Below, piece by piece: positions 51,192 through 61,894 of a DNA stretch of 64,000 nt. Origin of the DNA: DASSTY01 sp035760645 (GTDB lineage: Bacteria; Gemmatimonadota; Gemmatimonadetes; Gemmatimonadales; GWC2-71-9); assembly GCA_035760645.1 (NCBI GenBank), contig DASTSO010000073.1, forward strand, positions 14,550 to 78,549. The letters run 5' to 3'. The position numbers were made by a program, and so were the translations under genes. Each line of letters starts with the position of its first letter. Position 1 is the first letter of the stretch. The notes below the pieces were generated by a model. It was given only the letters and a program-made list of their open reading frames with translations, was not told where the DNA came from and did no database searches.

Positions 51192-51992
51192 CTACTTCTT
51201 CTTGGCGGGCTCGACCTCGACGGTGGCGTCGTCGGCCTTGTCGAGCTGCTGGATCGCGTCCACGAGCGCGGCGGTGCGGCGGCGCACCGGCAGCTCGATC
51301 TGGTAGCACAGCTCGTCGCCGCTCGTCGTGCGCAGCTCGTAGGCGACGCTCTGGCGCTTGAGCAGCCGCTCGATCGCGGGCCGCAGCTCGTGGGCGTCGT
51401 CGTCCTTCACCGTGAGCGTGTAGACCCGCTTCGGCGTCGGCTCGATGGACTCGAGGGCCCACAGCACGACGAGGAGAAAGGCCGTGGTGAGCGCGGCGGT
51501 GGCGTAGATCCCGACCCCCGTGGCGAGTCCGATGCCGAGCGCGCTGAGCATCACGGCGGCGTCCTTCGGGTCGCCGATCTTCGCGCGGTAGCGCACCAGG
51601 CTCGCCGCACCCACGATGCCGAAGGCGCGCGCGAGGCTGGCGCCGACGACCAGCATGATCACCGCGCCGACGACGGCCAGGACGATCTGCGTCTGGATCA
51701 CGGCCAGGTCGCGCGGCGGGGTGCCGCGGCGCACCGGCCGGAAGGCGAGCGCCGCGCCCAGCAGCGCCGCGAGCGGGAGCGCGACGAGCGTCTCCTTCCA
51801 CGGCTCCGGCGCCTCGCGGCGGAGCGGCGACTCGGGGAGCGCGAGCCCGCCGGGCTGCCCGTGCTCCTGCGCCGGCGCCGGCGCCGGCGCCGGTGCCGGT
51901 GCCTGGCCGGCGGCGGGCGGCGCGAGCAGCAGGAGCGCGAGGAGACACAGGATCGGGCTGAGCCGCCGGCGGCGGGAGCGCGGTCTGGGCAC
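51192..51992 (-). CDS. DUF4956-type membrane protein with signal peptide
   Basis: 266 residues. A basic N-terminus and hydrophobic core (SPILCLLALLLLAPPAAG) form a signal peptide. An Ala-Pro repeat linker (about 32-45, from a GGCGCC-like DNA repeat) follows, then three to four membrane helices containing GASLARAFGIVGAASLVRYR (the DUF4956/MgtC-like core) and a soluble C-terminal domain. The GTG at 51992 has GGAG 6 nt upstream. DUF4956 proteins often lie beside VTC-domain or CotH genes, but none is visible here. Function unknown. Confidence 0.8.
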   Translation of the reverse strand: MPRPRSRRRRLSPILCLLALLLLAPPAAGQAPAPAPAPAPAQEHGQPGGLALPESPLRREAPEPWKETLVALPLAALLGAALAFRPVRRGTPPRDLAVIQTQIVLAVVGAVIMLVVGASLARAFGIVGAASLVRYRAKIGDPKDAAVMLSALGIGLATGVGIYATAALTTAFLLVVLWALESIEPTPKRVYTLTVKDDDAHELRPAIERLLKRQSVAYELRTTSGDELCYQIELPVRRRTAALVDAIQQLDKADDATVEVEPAKKK

Positions 51993-52097
51993 AGGCTGCT
52001 CCGCGAGCGTGATCGGGTGCGTCGGATCGAGTACGGCGAACGGATGGAAACTAGAGCGCGCCGGGCGTCCCGACCGTAACCGGGCGCACACAAACGA

Positions 52098-52123
52098 CCA
52101 GCGCCTCCCGGGGGAGGCGCTGG
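52098..52123 (-). terminator. Terminator after glmS
   Basis: A perfect 12-bp stem (CCAGCGCCTCCC and its complement) with a tight loop, 37 bp after the glmS stop in the direction of transcription and followed by TCGTTTGTG. Confidence 0.65.
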
Positions 52124-52159
52124 TGGCACGGCGGTGGTGCGGGGTTATCCGGTCCCCGG

Positions 52160-53989
<1,830 letters not shown>

Positions 53990-54019
53990 TAGCGCATCGA
54001 CCTCACTGCTGGAGTTTCG

Positions 54020-55420
54020 TCACTGCATGACGTCTCGGGCCGCCTGGACCAGTCCCGCCGCCGCCTCGGCGCTCGGCGCCTCGGCGATCAGGCGCACGAT
54101 CGGCTCCGTCCCGCTCGGCCGCACGTGGAGCCAATGGCCCTCCCATGCGAGCCGCAGCCCGTCGCGCTCGTCGGCTGTGGCGTCCGGGAAACGCTCCCGG
54201 AGGCGGTCGTAGAGCGGGCGCAACTCCGGGCCCCGCGGCCCCTTCGCCTTCACGATGTGATACCGGGGACTTGCGGCGACGAGGTCGCTCACCCGCTGCC
54301 CGGTTCGCGCCAGATGGTGCAAGATCAAGGCCACCCCCAGGGGGGCGTCGCGGCCGATGTGGAGCGCCGGGTACATCACGCCGCCGTTCCCCTCGCCGCC
54401 GATGACCGCCCCCTCGTCGCGGATCGCCCGGGCGACGTTCGCCTCCCCGACGGGGGCGCGGACGAAGCGCGCCCCGCCCTCGCGGGCGGCGTCCTCGACG
54501 ACGAGGCTGGTGGAGAGATTAACGACGACCACCGGCGACTTGCGTCGGGCCTCGGCCGCGCCGTTCCCGTGCGCTCCGTCACCAGCGCCGCCCGCCGCCA
54601 GCACCGCCCGCACGGCGAAGGCGAGCGTGTAGTCCTCCCCGACCGGCCGACCCTGCTCGTCCACCAGCGCGAGCCGGTCCACGTCGGGGTCCACCGCCAT
54701 GCCGACGTCGGCCCCCGCCTCGCGCACCACCTGCCCCAGCTCGCCCAGGTTCTCCGGCAGCGGCTCCGGCGCGCGCGGGAAGCGGCCGTCGGTCTCGAGA
54801 TTGATGCCCACCACGCGGCAGCCCAGGCGCTCGAGCAGCCGGGGAATCGTCCCGCCGCCCGCGCCGCGCACGCAGTCGAGGGCGACGGTGAAGCGCCGGG
54901 CGCGAATCGCCGGGACGTCGAGCACGGGGAGCGCGAGCACCTGGTCGAGGTGCCGCTCGATCGCGTCGGGATCGTGGCGCAGCGTGCCGATCCCGTCCCA
55001 CCCCGCGCGCGGCGGCCCCACGTCCGCCAGCGCCCGCACCGCCGCCCCCGCCTCGGCGTCGAGGAAGATCCCGTCGGGGCCGACGAACTTCAGCGCGTTC
55101 CACTCGATCGGGTTGTGGCTCGCCGTGAGAATGAGCCCGGCACCCGCGTGATGATGCTCGACGGCGAGCTGCACCGTGGGCGTCGGCACGACGCCGAGGT
55201 CCACGACGTCGCAGCCCACCGACAGGAGTCCCGCCGCCGCGGCCTGCGCGAACATCGGACCGCTGGTGCGCGCATCGCGGCCGAGGACGACGAGGGGCCG
55301 GCCGCTCGCGCGGGCCCAGGCGCCGAGTGCCGCGGCGTGGCGCGCGACGAGCTCGGGCGTGAGGTCGGTGCCGACATGCCCGCGCATGCCGGAGACGCTG
55401 ATCATCAGGGTGTCGGACAT
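54020..55420 (-). CDS. glmM: Phosphoglucosamine mutase
   Basis: 466 residues of the alpha-D-phosphohexomutase superfamily. The active-site serine is in TASHNP (near 101), the Mg2+ loop is DPDVDRLALV, the sugar-binding loop GEGNGGV and the phosphate-binding loop RPSGTEP. It converts glucosamine-6-phosphate to glucosamine-1-phosphate, the step after GlmS, which is encoded next. A short Gly/Ala/His-rich insert is present near 275-290. The start MSDTLMISVSGMRG is well conserved. Confidence 0.93.
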   Translation of the reverse strand: MSDTLMISVSGMRGHVGTDLTPELVARHAAALGAWARASGRPLVVLGRDARTSGPMFAQAAAAGLLSVGCDVVDLGVVPTPTVQLAVEHHHAGAGLILTASHNPIEWNALKFVGPDGIFLDAEAGAAVRALADVGPPRAGWDGIGTLRHDPDAIERHLDQVLALPVLDVPAIRARRFTVALDCVRGAGGGTIPRLLERLGCRVVGINLETDGRFPRAPEPLPENLGELGQVVREAGADVGMAVDPDVDRLALVDEQGRPVGEDYTLAFAVRAVLAAGGAGDGAHGNGAAEARRKSPVVVVNLSTSLVVEDAAREGGARFVRAPVGEANVARAIRDEGAVIGGEGNGGVMYPALHIGRDAPLGVALILHHLARTGQRVSDLVAASPRYHIVKAKGPRGPELRPLYDRLRERFPDATADERDGLRLAWEGHWLHVRPSGTEPIVRLIAEAPSAEAAAGLVQAARDVMQ

Positions 55421-55447
55421 GGGATCCCGGGAGGGAGAGGTCGGTGG

Positions 55448-56497
55448 CTAGAGCTGGAGCGGGAGCGCGGAGACGTCGCCGAAGGCGTGGAGGAAGGCCT
55501 CCACGACCTCCGCGTCGAAATGCGAGCCGGCGCAGCGCCGCAGCTCGGCGATCGCCTCGACGGGGGTGCGCGAGGGGCGGTAGGCGCGGTTCGTGGTCAT
55601 CGCGTCGAAGGCGTCCACCACGCTCACGATGCGGGCCTCGAGCGGGATCGCCGCGCCGGCGAGCCCGTCGGGGAAGCCCGAGCCGTCGAGTCGCTCGTGG
55701 TGGTGCCGCACGATCTGCAGCACGACGGGCGACTCGCGCAGGAAGGGCGCGAGGATCCGCTCGCCGAGGCCGGTGTGCTCCTTGACGTGCGCGAACTCCT
55801 CGGGCGTGAGCGGGCCCGGCTTGTTCAGGATCGCCTCGCGGGTGCCGATCTTGCCGATGTCGTGCAGCTCGCCGCCCAGGCGGATCTGCTCGAGGCGGTC
55901 GTGGGTGAAGCCGAGCTGGACGGCGGTCTTCACGGCGTAGCGGCTGACGCGGGCCGAGTGGCCGCTGGTATAGGCGTCCTTGGCCTCGAGCGCGTGCACG
56001 AGCGTCTGCACCCCGTTGATGAGGTGCTGCTTGTTGCGCCGGTCGAGCTCGCGGACCCGGCCCTCGAGGCTCTGCTGGTAGAAGCGGTTCTGCAGGATGA
56101 GCTCGCGCTTCTCCATCGCCTTGGCGACGCGGGCGCGCACCTCGTCGATCAGCACCGGCTTCGAGATGTAGTCGAGGGCGCCGAGCTGGAGGCACTGCAC
56201 CGCCGTGCTCACCTCGGCGACGCCGGTGAGCATGATGATCGCCATGTCGGGGAAGCGCTTCAGGGCGTGCTGGAGGAAGTGCACGCCGTCCATCTCGGGC
56301 ATGTAGATGTCCGAGATGCAGACGGGGACCTCGCCCTCCCGGTCGAGGAGGTCGAGGGCTTCCTGGCCGGAGGCGGCCTCGAGGCAGGCCAGGCCCTGGC
56401 CCTCGATCACCTTCACCAGCGCGGCACGGACCAGCGGATCGTCGTCGATGACGAGGCAGCGGGCGCTCAGCGCCGGCTTTACAGCGGGTGCGGTCAC
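55448..56497 (-). CDS. Response regulator with HD-GYP cyclic-di-GMP phosphodiesterase
   Basis: About 349 residues. Receiver domain (about 14-130; CLVIDDDPL, acceptor Asp in CISDIYMPEMDG, KPVL). HD-GYP domain (about 160-340) with GHSARVSRYA, HDIGKIG (near 213) and HHHERLDGSGFPDGL, the residues needed for c-di-GMP hydrolysis. The GTG at 56497 is used as start; no strong RBS. Just upstream of glmM (27-bp gap), so it may be co-transcribed. Its sensor kinase is not adjacent. Confidence 0.9.
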   Translation of the reverse strand: MTAPAVKPALSARCLVIDDDPLVRAALVKVIEGQGLACLEAASGQEALDLLDREGEVPVCISDIYMPEMDGVHFLQHALKRFPDMAIIMLTGVAEVSTAVQCLQLGALDYISKPVLIDEVRARVAKAMEKRELILQNRFYQQSLEGRVRELDRRNKQHLINGVQTLVHALEAKDAYTSGHSARVSRYAVKTAVQLGFTHDRLEQIRLGGELHDIGKIGTREAILNKPGPLTPEEFAHVKEHTGLGERILAPFLRESPVVLQIVRHHHERLDGSGFPDGLAGAAIPLEARIVSVVDAFDAMTTNRAYRPSRTPVEAIAELRRCAGSHFDAEVVEAFLHAFGDVSALPLQL

Positions 56498-56530
56498 ACG
56501 CCGAAAGTACCCGGGGGAGCGGCATTTCTC

Positions 56531-56590
56531 AACCGAGCGGGCAGCGCCCGCGAGGTCGCCGCCGCAGGCGACAACCGGGCGGGCAGCGCC
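56531..56590 (+). other. Duplicated GC stem in the leader of the cystathionine enzyme
   Basis: Two 18-nt direct repeats with one mismatch (56531-56548 and 56573-56590; core GCGGGCAGCGCC) flank a GTCGCC/GGCGAC stem. They lie 64-120 nt before the ATG of the methionine/cysteine gene. It could be a structured leader, but I cannot match it to a known SAM or SAH riboswitch. Confidence 0.3.
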
Positions 56591-56653
56591 TTCCCCCCTT
56601 CCCCGACCGGCGTTACGATTCGGCCCAACCCCCGACTCCGGTCCCGCCATCCC

Positions 56654-57826
56654 ATGACCCAGATCCTCCCCGACGACCTCGAGCACGGCTTCGCGACCCG
56701 CGCGGTCCACGCCGGCCAGGCGCCCGACCCGATGAGCGGCGCCGTCATGACGCCGATCTACCAGACCTCGACCTACGCACAGGAGGGGCTGGGGCGGCAC
56801 AAGGGCTACGAGTACGCCCGCACCCAGAACCCCACCCGCGAGGCGCTCGAGCGCTGCGTCGCCTCGCTCGAGGGCGGCACCTACGGCTTCGCCTTCGGCT
56901 CCGGGCTCGCGGCGCTCGACGCCGTGCTCAAGCTCTTCAAGGCGGGCGACCACGTCGTCGTGGGCGAGAACGTCTACGGCGGCACCCACCGCCTGGCCGA
57001 GCGGATCTACACGCAGTTCGGCCTGACGTTCACCTTCGTCGACATGCGCGACGTCGGGAACGTGGAGCGGGCGCTGCGTCCCGCAACCCGCATGCTCTAC
57101 TGCGAGACGCCCACCAACCCGATGATGTTCCTGGCCGACCTCGCCGCCGTCGGCGACATCGCCCAGGCGCACGGGCTCCTCTACGTGGTGGACAACACCT
57201 TCGCCACGCCCTATTTCCAGCGCCCCCTCGCCCTGGGTGCCGACGTGGTCCTCCACTCGACCACCAAGTACCTCAACGGCCACAGCGACATGGTCGGCGG
57301 CATGCTCGTCACCGGGCGCGACGACGTGGCCGAGCGGCTGGGCTTCATCCAGAACGCCGCCGGCGGGGTGCCGGGCCCGATGGACTGCTGGCTCGCGCTC
57401 CGCGGCCTCAAGACGCTCCCGCTCCGCATGCGCCAGCACGACGCCAACGGGCGGCGGGTGGCCGAGTGGCTCGTGGGCCGGCCCGAGGCGCAGAAGGTCT
57501 ACTACCCGGGGCTCCCGAGCCACCCGCAGCACGAGCTCGCCTGCCGGCAGATGACCGGCTTCGGCGGCATGATCTCCTTCGACGTCGGCGACGCCGCCCG
57601 CGCGCGGCGGATCGTGGAGGCGACGAAGATCTTCACCCTGGCCGAGTCGCTGGGCGGCGTCGAGAGCCTCATCGGGCACCCCGCCTCGATGACCCACGCC
57701 TCCGTGCCCCAGCCGATGCGCGAGGCGATGGGCCTGACCGAGAGCCTCATCCGCCTGAGCTGCGGCGTCGAGGACGCGGAGGACCTGATCGGGGATCTGG
57801 AGCGGGCGTTCGGGGCGAGCCGATGA
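56654..57826 (+). CDS. Trans-sulfuration PLP enzyme (cystathionine gamma-synthase/lyase)
   Basis: 390-residue Cys/Met metabolism enzyme. The PLP lysine is in STTKYLNGHSD (near 205). YEYARTQNPTREALE, SGLAALDAVL and ETPTNP are family hallmarks, and the C-terminal LAESLGGVESLIGHPASMTH is typical. Cystathionine gamma-synthase, gamma-lyase and related homocysteine enzymes cannot be separated safely by sequence alone. The ATG at 56654 is used. It is divergent from the HD-GYP gene. Heptamer element 2 starts 3 nt after its stop. Confidence 0.92.
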   Translation: MTQILPDDLEHGFATRAVHAGQAPDPMSGAVMTPIYQTSTYAQEGLGRHKGYEYARTQNPTREALERCVASLEGGTYGFAFGSGLAALDAVLKLFKAGDHVVVGENVYGGTHRLAERIYTQFGLTFTFVDMRDVGNVERALRPATRMLYCETPTNPMMFLADLAAVGDIAQAHGLLYVVDNTFATPYFQRPLALGADVVLHSTTKYLNGHSDMVGGMLVTGRDDVAERLGFIQNAAGGVPGPMDCWLALRGLKTLPLRMRQHDANGRRVAEWLVGRPEAQKVYYPGLPSHPQHELACRQMTGFGGMISFDVGDAARARRIVEATKIFTLAESLGGVESLIGHPASMTHASVPQPMREAMGLTESLIRLSCGVEDAEDLIGDLERAFGASR

Positions 57827-57828
57827 GC

Positions 57829-57945
57829 AGGGGCTAGGGGCTAGGGGCTAGGGGCTCCCAGGAGATGCCGGCTTCCTCGCCCCGAGCCCCTTTGACCGCT
57901 CCCTAGCACCTAGTCCCTAGCCCCTAGCACCTCGCACCTAACACC
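57829..57945. repeat. Heptamer inverted element 2 (AGGGGCT/TAGCCCC arrays)
   Basis: Left: four exact AGGGGCT heptads (57829-57856), beginning 3 nt after the upstream stop codon. Right: six heptads (57904-57945) TAGCACC, TAGTCCC, TAGCCCC, TAGCACC, TCGCACC, TAACACC. The 47-bp centre is unrelated to that of element 1. Confidence 0.75.
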
Positions 57946-58010
57946 TTGCAGTGTGAAACATTCCCCGGCCCGACCCGTACGTCCCGGGGTCCTCAACCCG
58001 TGAGCCCGAC

Positions 58011-59027
58011 ATGACCACCACCACCCCTGCCCTCCGTCCCCGCCGCACGCTGCCGGGCATCGCCCCGGTCGCGTGGGAGCATCCGGCCGACCGCGCGGCG
58101 CTGCAGACGCTCCGCAGCGTGCCCGGCTTCGAGGACGTGGTCCGCAAGCTCCTCGCGATGCTCGGCGGCGAGCGCGGCATCCGGCTCCTCTTCCAGGGCA
58201 ACGCCGTGCGGGTGGGGCCGGGCCAGTTCCCGCGGCTCTGGAACCTGCACGTCGAGAGCTGCACCACCTTCGGCTGGGAGTCGGTGCCCGAGCTCTACGT
58301 GACGCAGACGCCCGTCTTCAACGCCGGCGCCTACGGGATCGACGAGCCGTTCATCGTGCTCCACTCCGCGGCGCTCGAGCTGCTCGACGACGACGAGCTG
58401 CGCGCGCTCCTCGCCCACGAGCTCGGGCACGTGATGAGCGGGCACGCCTTCTATCACACGATCGCCGCGCTGCTCGCGCTCATCAGTCTGGGCGCGCTGC
58501 CCGCCCTCGCGGGGCTCGCGATCCTGCCGGTGCGGCTCGCCTTCCTGGAGTGGTCGCGCAAGAGCGAGCTCTCGGCCGATCGCGCGGGCCTGCTGGGCAT
58601 TCAGGACATCGTCGTCGCGCAGCGGCTCGACATGAAGATGGCCGGCGGCGGCCGGGGCGAGCAGTTCGCGGGCCAGATGAACGTGGACGCCTTCATGGCG
58701 CAGGCGCACGAGTACACGACGAGCCACGAAGGGATGGATCTCGTCTACAAGGTGCTCAACACGCTGGCCCTCACGCACCCGATGCACACCGTGCGCGCCG
58801 CCGAGCTGCAGCGCTGGGTGCAGAGCGGCGAGTACGACCGCATCCTGCGCGGCGAGTACCCGGTGCGCGGGAGCGAGGCGGCCGCGCGGCCGTGGCACGA
58901 GCACATCGGCGAGGCGAAGGACTACTACACGAGCGAGGCGCGGGAGATGGCGCAGCAGATGAAGGACGCGGCGCGCCGCGCGGCCGGGGCCGCGCGCGAC
59001 GCGTTCAACAACGCGCGCAAGGGCTGA
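58011..59027 (+). CDS. M48-family zinc metallopeptidase
   Basis: 338 residues. The zinc site is HELGHVMSGH (HExxH near 136) with a third ligand Glu in KSELSADRAG. A membrane segment follows the active site (about 147-172), placing the enzyme at the inner membrane with a cytoplasmic-type M48 layout as in HtpX/YcaL relatives. The C-terminus is charged and helical. Possible role in membrane protein quality control. Overlaps purD by 1 nt (TGATG). Confidence 0.9.
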   Translation: MTTTTPALRPRRTLPGIAPVAWEHPADRAALQTLRSVPGFEDVVRKLLAMLGGERGIRLLFQGNAVRVGPGQFPRLWNLHVESCTTFGWESVPELYVTQTPVFNAGAYGIDEPFIVLHSAALELLDDDELRALLAHELGHVMSGHAFYHTIAALLALISLGALPALAGLAILPVRLAFLEWSRKSELSADRAGLLGIQDIVVAQRLDMKMAGGGRGEQFAGQMNVDAFMAQAHEYTTSHEGMDLVYKVLNTLALTHPMHTVRAAELQRWVQSGEYDRILRGEYPVRGSEAAARPWHEHIGEAKDYYTSEAREMAQQMKDAARRAAGAARDAFNNARKG

Positions 59028-60337
59028 TGGCGGCCCTCCGGATCCTGGTGGTGGGCGGCGGCGGCCGCGAGCACGCGCTCTGCTGGCTGCTGCGGCGCGA
59101 GAACCCCGACGCCGACCTCTACTGCGCGCCCGGCAATCCCGGCACGGCGGAGGTCGCGACCAACCTGCCGATCGCGGCCGACGACGTCGACCGTCTCGCC
59201 GACGCCGCCGACATGCACGGGATCGACCTCGTCGTCGTGGGGCCCGAGCTCCCGCTCGCGCTCGGGCTCGCCGACCGGCTCCGCGCCGAGGGGCGCGCCG
59301 TGTTCGGCCCCGGCCGCGCGGCGGCGCAGCTCGAGGCGTCGAAGGCGTTCGCCAAGGAGGTGATGGCGGCGGCCGGCGTCCCCACCGCCGCGAGCCGCAC
59401 CTTCGGCGCGGGCGAGCTCGCCGCGGCGCTCGCCTACGTGGCGGGACATCCCGAGCCGCTCGTCGTGAAGGCCTCGGGGCTCGCCGCCGGCAAGGGGGCC
59501 GTGGTCTGCGCGACGCGCGAGGAGGCGGCGGCGACGCTCCGCGCGATGATGGCCGAGCGCGCCTTCGGCGCCGCGGGCGACACGGTGGTGGTCGAGTCGT
59601 TCCTCGAGGGCGAGGAGATGACGGTCCTCGCGATCACCGACGGCGAGGCGCTCGCGCTGCTGCCGCCGAGCCAGGACCACAAGCGCCTGGGCGAGGGCGA
59701 CACCGGACCCAACACCGGCGGGATGGGCGCCTACGCTCCCGTCTCGCTCGCCACGCCCGAGCTGCTGGGCCGCGTCGAGCGCGAGATCCTGCGGCCCACC
59801 CTCGCCGAGCTGCGCCGACGCGGCGCCCCGTTCAGCGGCGTGCTCTACGCCGGGCTCATGATCGACGCCACCGGCGCGCCGTCGGTGGTCGAGTTCAACT
59901 GCCGCCTGGGCGACCCCGAGGCGCAGGTCGTGCTGCCGCTCGTCGCCGGCGGCGTGACCGCCTCGTTCCTGAGCGTGGCGCGCGGCGGGCTCCCGATGCC
60001 GATCGCCTACCCCGACGGGACCTTCGCCGTCACCACCGTGCTCGCCGCGCGCGGCTACCCCGACCGCCCCGAGAAGGGCGCCGCGATCACCCTGCCCGCC
60101 TCGCTCCCCGAGGGCGTCACCGTCTTCCACGCCGGCACCGTGCGCGACGCCGACGGCACGCTGCGCGTCGCCGGCGGCCGGGTGCTCAACGTCACCGCCG
60201 TCGCCGCGAGCTTCGCCGAGGCGCAGGCGAAGAGCCGCGCCGCGGCCGAGGCGATCCACTTCGACGGCCGGACGCTGCGGCGCGACATCGGCTGGCGTGA
60301 GGCCGGGCGGGTCGGCCGTTCCGCCCGGACGGCCTGA
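59027..60337 (+). CDS. purD: Phosphoribosylamine-glycine ligase
   Basis: 436-residue ATP-grasp enzyme that joins phosphoribosylamine and glycine in purine synthesis. VVGGGGREHALCW, VVGPELPLALGLAD, KASGLAAGKGAVV, PSQDHKRLGEGDTGPNTGGM and the metal-binding VEFNCRLGDPE are all present. The ATG at 59027 overlaps the peptidase stop (TGATG). The C-terminal few residues are Arg/Gly-rich and not conserved. Confidence 0.97.
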   Translation: MAALRILVVGGGGREHALCWLLRRENPDADLYCAPGNPGTAEVATNLPIAADDVDRLADAADMHGIDLVVVGPELPLALGLADRLRAEGRAVFGPGRAAAQLEASKAFAKEVMAAAGVPTAASRTFGAGELAAALAYVAGHPEPLVVKASGLAAGKGAVVCATREEAAATLRAMMAERAFGAAGDTVVVESFLEGEEMTVLAITDGEALALLPPSQDHKRLGEGDTGPNTGGMGAYAPVSLATPELLGRVEREILRPTLAELRRRGAPFSGVLYAGLMIDATGAPSVVEFNCRLGDPEAQVVLPLVAGGVTASFLSVARGGLPMPIAYPDGTFAVTTVLAARGYPDRPEKGAAITLPASLPEGVTVFHAGTVRDADGTLRVAGGRVLNVTAVAASFAEAQAKSRAAAEAIHFDGRTLRRDIGWREAGRVGRSARTA

Positions 60338-60362
60338 CCCGCCCACCGGGCGGGGACCGCCG

Positions 60363-60392
60363 CGGCACGTGGCTTTGCGGCACGTAGCTTTA
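60363..60392 (+). repeat. 15-bp tandem repeat upstream of the cupredoxin gene
   Basis: CGGCACGTGGCTTTG and CGGCACGTAGCTTTA, two tandem 15-mers with two differences, 62 bp before the ATG. They may be a two-site operator or part of a promoter. Confidence 0.45.
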
Positions 60393-60453
60393 CGGAATTG
60401 TCCGGGGCGGGGCGTCGCGCTAGCGTAGCGCGAACGCGCGCCCCGGAGGCACT

Positions 60454-60972
60454 ATGCGCATTCCGTTCCTCGCTCACCCCCACCACCCCCGTCCGGCCCG
60501 CACCCGCCTCGTCACGCTCCTCGGACTCGCCGCCCTCGGCGCGGGCGGCGCCTGCAGCAGCAACGACACCACCAATCCCTCGACCACGCCCGACGTCAGC
60601 GTCGTCCCGAACGCGTGGCAGAAGACGACCGACGCCTTCTCGCCGAACCCGTTCACGCTCTCGCTCGCCAGCCATGCGACCGTGCTGTGGCGGAACGACG
60701 ACACGAGCATCGAGCCGACCGGCGGGACGGGGGGCACCGGCGGGACGGGGGGCACCGGCGGCGCCGGCGGGAACCCGTACGGCGCCCGGGCGTCGCTCTC
60801 GCGCATGGCCGCCGGGACCGCGCACGACATCACCGCGGACGACGGCACCTGGACCTCGGGCGCGCTCGTTCAGGGGGCCACCTTCACCCACACCTTCACC
60901 CAGCCGGGCACCTACCCGTACCACTGCGCCTTCCACCCGAACATGAAGGGGACGATCACCGTGACGCCCTGA
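60454..60972 (+). CDS. Exported cupredoxin with a Gly-Thr repeat insert
   Basis: 172 residues. Lipoprotein-like signal (LGAGGAC|SSND). The plastocyanin-type copper site is visible: His in TAHDITADDGTWTSG and the C-terminal YPYHCAFHPNMKG with Cys, His and Met ligands. A (GGT)n-rich insert (about 92-108) splits the usual WxNDD...H segment; its DNA is an 18-bp tandem repeat (60721-60756). Likely a periplasmic electron carrier. The stop is followed by a repeat of its last 12 nt. Confidence 0.85.
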   Translation: MRIPFLAHPHHPRPARTRLVTLLGLAALGAGGACSSNDTTNPSTTPDVSVVPNAWQKTTDAFSPNPFTLSLASHATVLWRNDDTSIEPTGGTGGTGGTGGTGGAGGNPYGARASLSRMAAGTAHDITADDGTWTSGALVQGATFTHTFTQPGTYPYHCAFHPNMKGTITVTP

Positions 60973-60984
60973 GGCGGTGACGCC

Positions 60985-61014
60985 CTGACGCGCGCCGGCC
61001 GTTTCGGCTAAATT
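60985..61014 (+). promoter_or_regulatory. Promoter of mutM (near-leaderless)
   Basis: CTGACG, 18 bp, TAAATT; the -10 ends 9 bp before the ATG at 61024. It has the same spacing and -10 as the trigger factor promoter at 16876-16905. Confidence 0.5.
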
Positions 61015-61023
61015 TCGGGTGCG

Positions 61024-61851
61024 ATGCCCGAGTTGCCCGAAGTCGAAACGATCGTCCGCGATCTCCGCCCCGCCCTCGTCGGTCACCGGTTCACCCACGC
61101 CGCGCTCAGCCACACGGACGTCCTGCGCGGCGTGGGGCCGGCGGCGCTCGTGGCGGGGCTGACCGGCGCCACGGTGCGCGCCGTGACGCGGCGGGCGAAG
61201 CACGCGGTCGTCCTGCTCGACTCGGGGCTCCGCTTCGTGGTGCAGCCCGGGATGAGCGGCGTGCTGATGGTGGCGGGCGGCGCGCTCGCGCCGGCGGACG
61301 CGAAGTACGCGGTGCTGCGCGCGGGACTCGACGACGGGCGCGAGCTCGTCTATCGCGACGTGCGCCGGCTGGGCACCCTGCTCCTCCTCGACGGGCCCGC
61401 CTGGGCCGCCTACGACGCCCGGCTGGGGCCCGAGCCGCTCGATCCCGCCTTCACCGCCGAGGCCATGCACGCGAGCTTCCGCCGCTCCCGCCAGGCGATC
61501 AAGAAGGTTCTGATGGACCAGCGCTACGTCGTGGGCGTCGGCAACATCTACGCGAACGAGGCGCTCTTCGCGAGCGGGCTCGACCCCTCGCGCCCCGCGA
61601 ACCGGGTGAGCGCCGAGGAGTACGCACGCCTGCACGCGGCGACGCGCCGCATCCTCGCGGCGGCGATCGCCTCGAAGGGGACCACCTTCCGCGACTACCG
61701 CACCGGCACCGGCGAGCGGGGCGGCTTCCAGCTCGAGCTCCTCGTCTACGGCCGCGAGGGCGAGCCGTGCCGCGTCTGCGGGACCCGGCTCACGGGCACC
61801 CACCTCATCGACCAGCGGATCTCGGTGCTCTGCCACCGGTGCCAGCGATGA
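61024..61851 (+). CDS. mutM: Formamidopyrimidine-DNA glycosylase (Fpg/MutM)
   Basis: 275 residues. The catalytic N-terminus is PELPEVETIVRDL (Pro2, Glu3) with the conserved lysine in RRAKHAVV. The helix-two-turn-helix region has VVGVGNIYANEALF, and the C-terminal zinc finger CRVC...CHRC is complete, although its usual GRSTFFC is replaced by QRISVLC. It excises oxidised purines (8-oxoG, Fapy) and cuts the AP site. Adjacent to the UvrC-like gene, so a small DNA-repair pair. Confidence 0.93.
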   Translation: MPELPEVETIVRDLRPALVGHRFTHAALSHTDVLRGVGPAALVAGLTGATVRAVTRRAKHAVVLLDSGLRFVVQPGMSGVLMVAGGALAPADAKYAVLRAGLDDGRELVYRDVRRLGTLLLLDGPAWAAYDARLGPEPLDPAFTAEAMHASFRRSRQAIKKVLMDQRYVVGVGNIYANEALFASGLDPSRPANRVSAEEYARLHAATRRILAAAIASKGTTFRDYRTGTGERGGFQLELLVYGREGEPCRVCGTRLTGTHLIDQRISVLCHRCQR

Positions 61852-61894
61852 CGCGGCGAGCGACTCGGCCGCCGAGGCGCCGGGAGCGCGCGGG

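Noticed and set aside
53990..54019. glmS ribozyme
   Set aside because: The 30-bp gap upstream of glmS is too short and lacks the conserved core.
60961..60988. 12-nt direct repeat at the cupredoxin stop as an attachment site
   Set aside because: The copies are only 16 nt apart with no integrase nearby; a simple local duplication.
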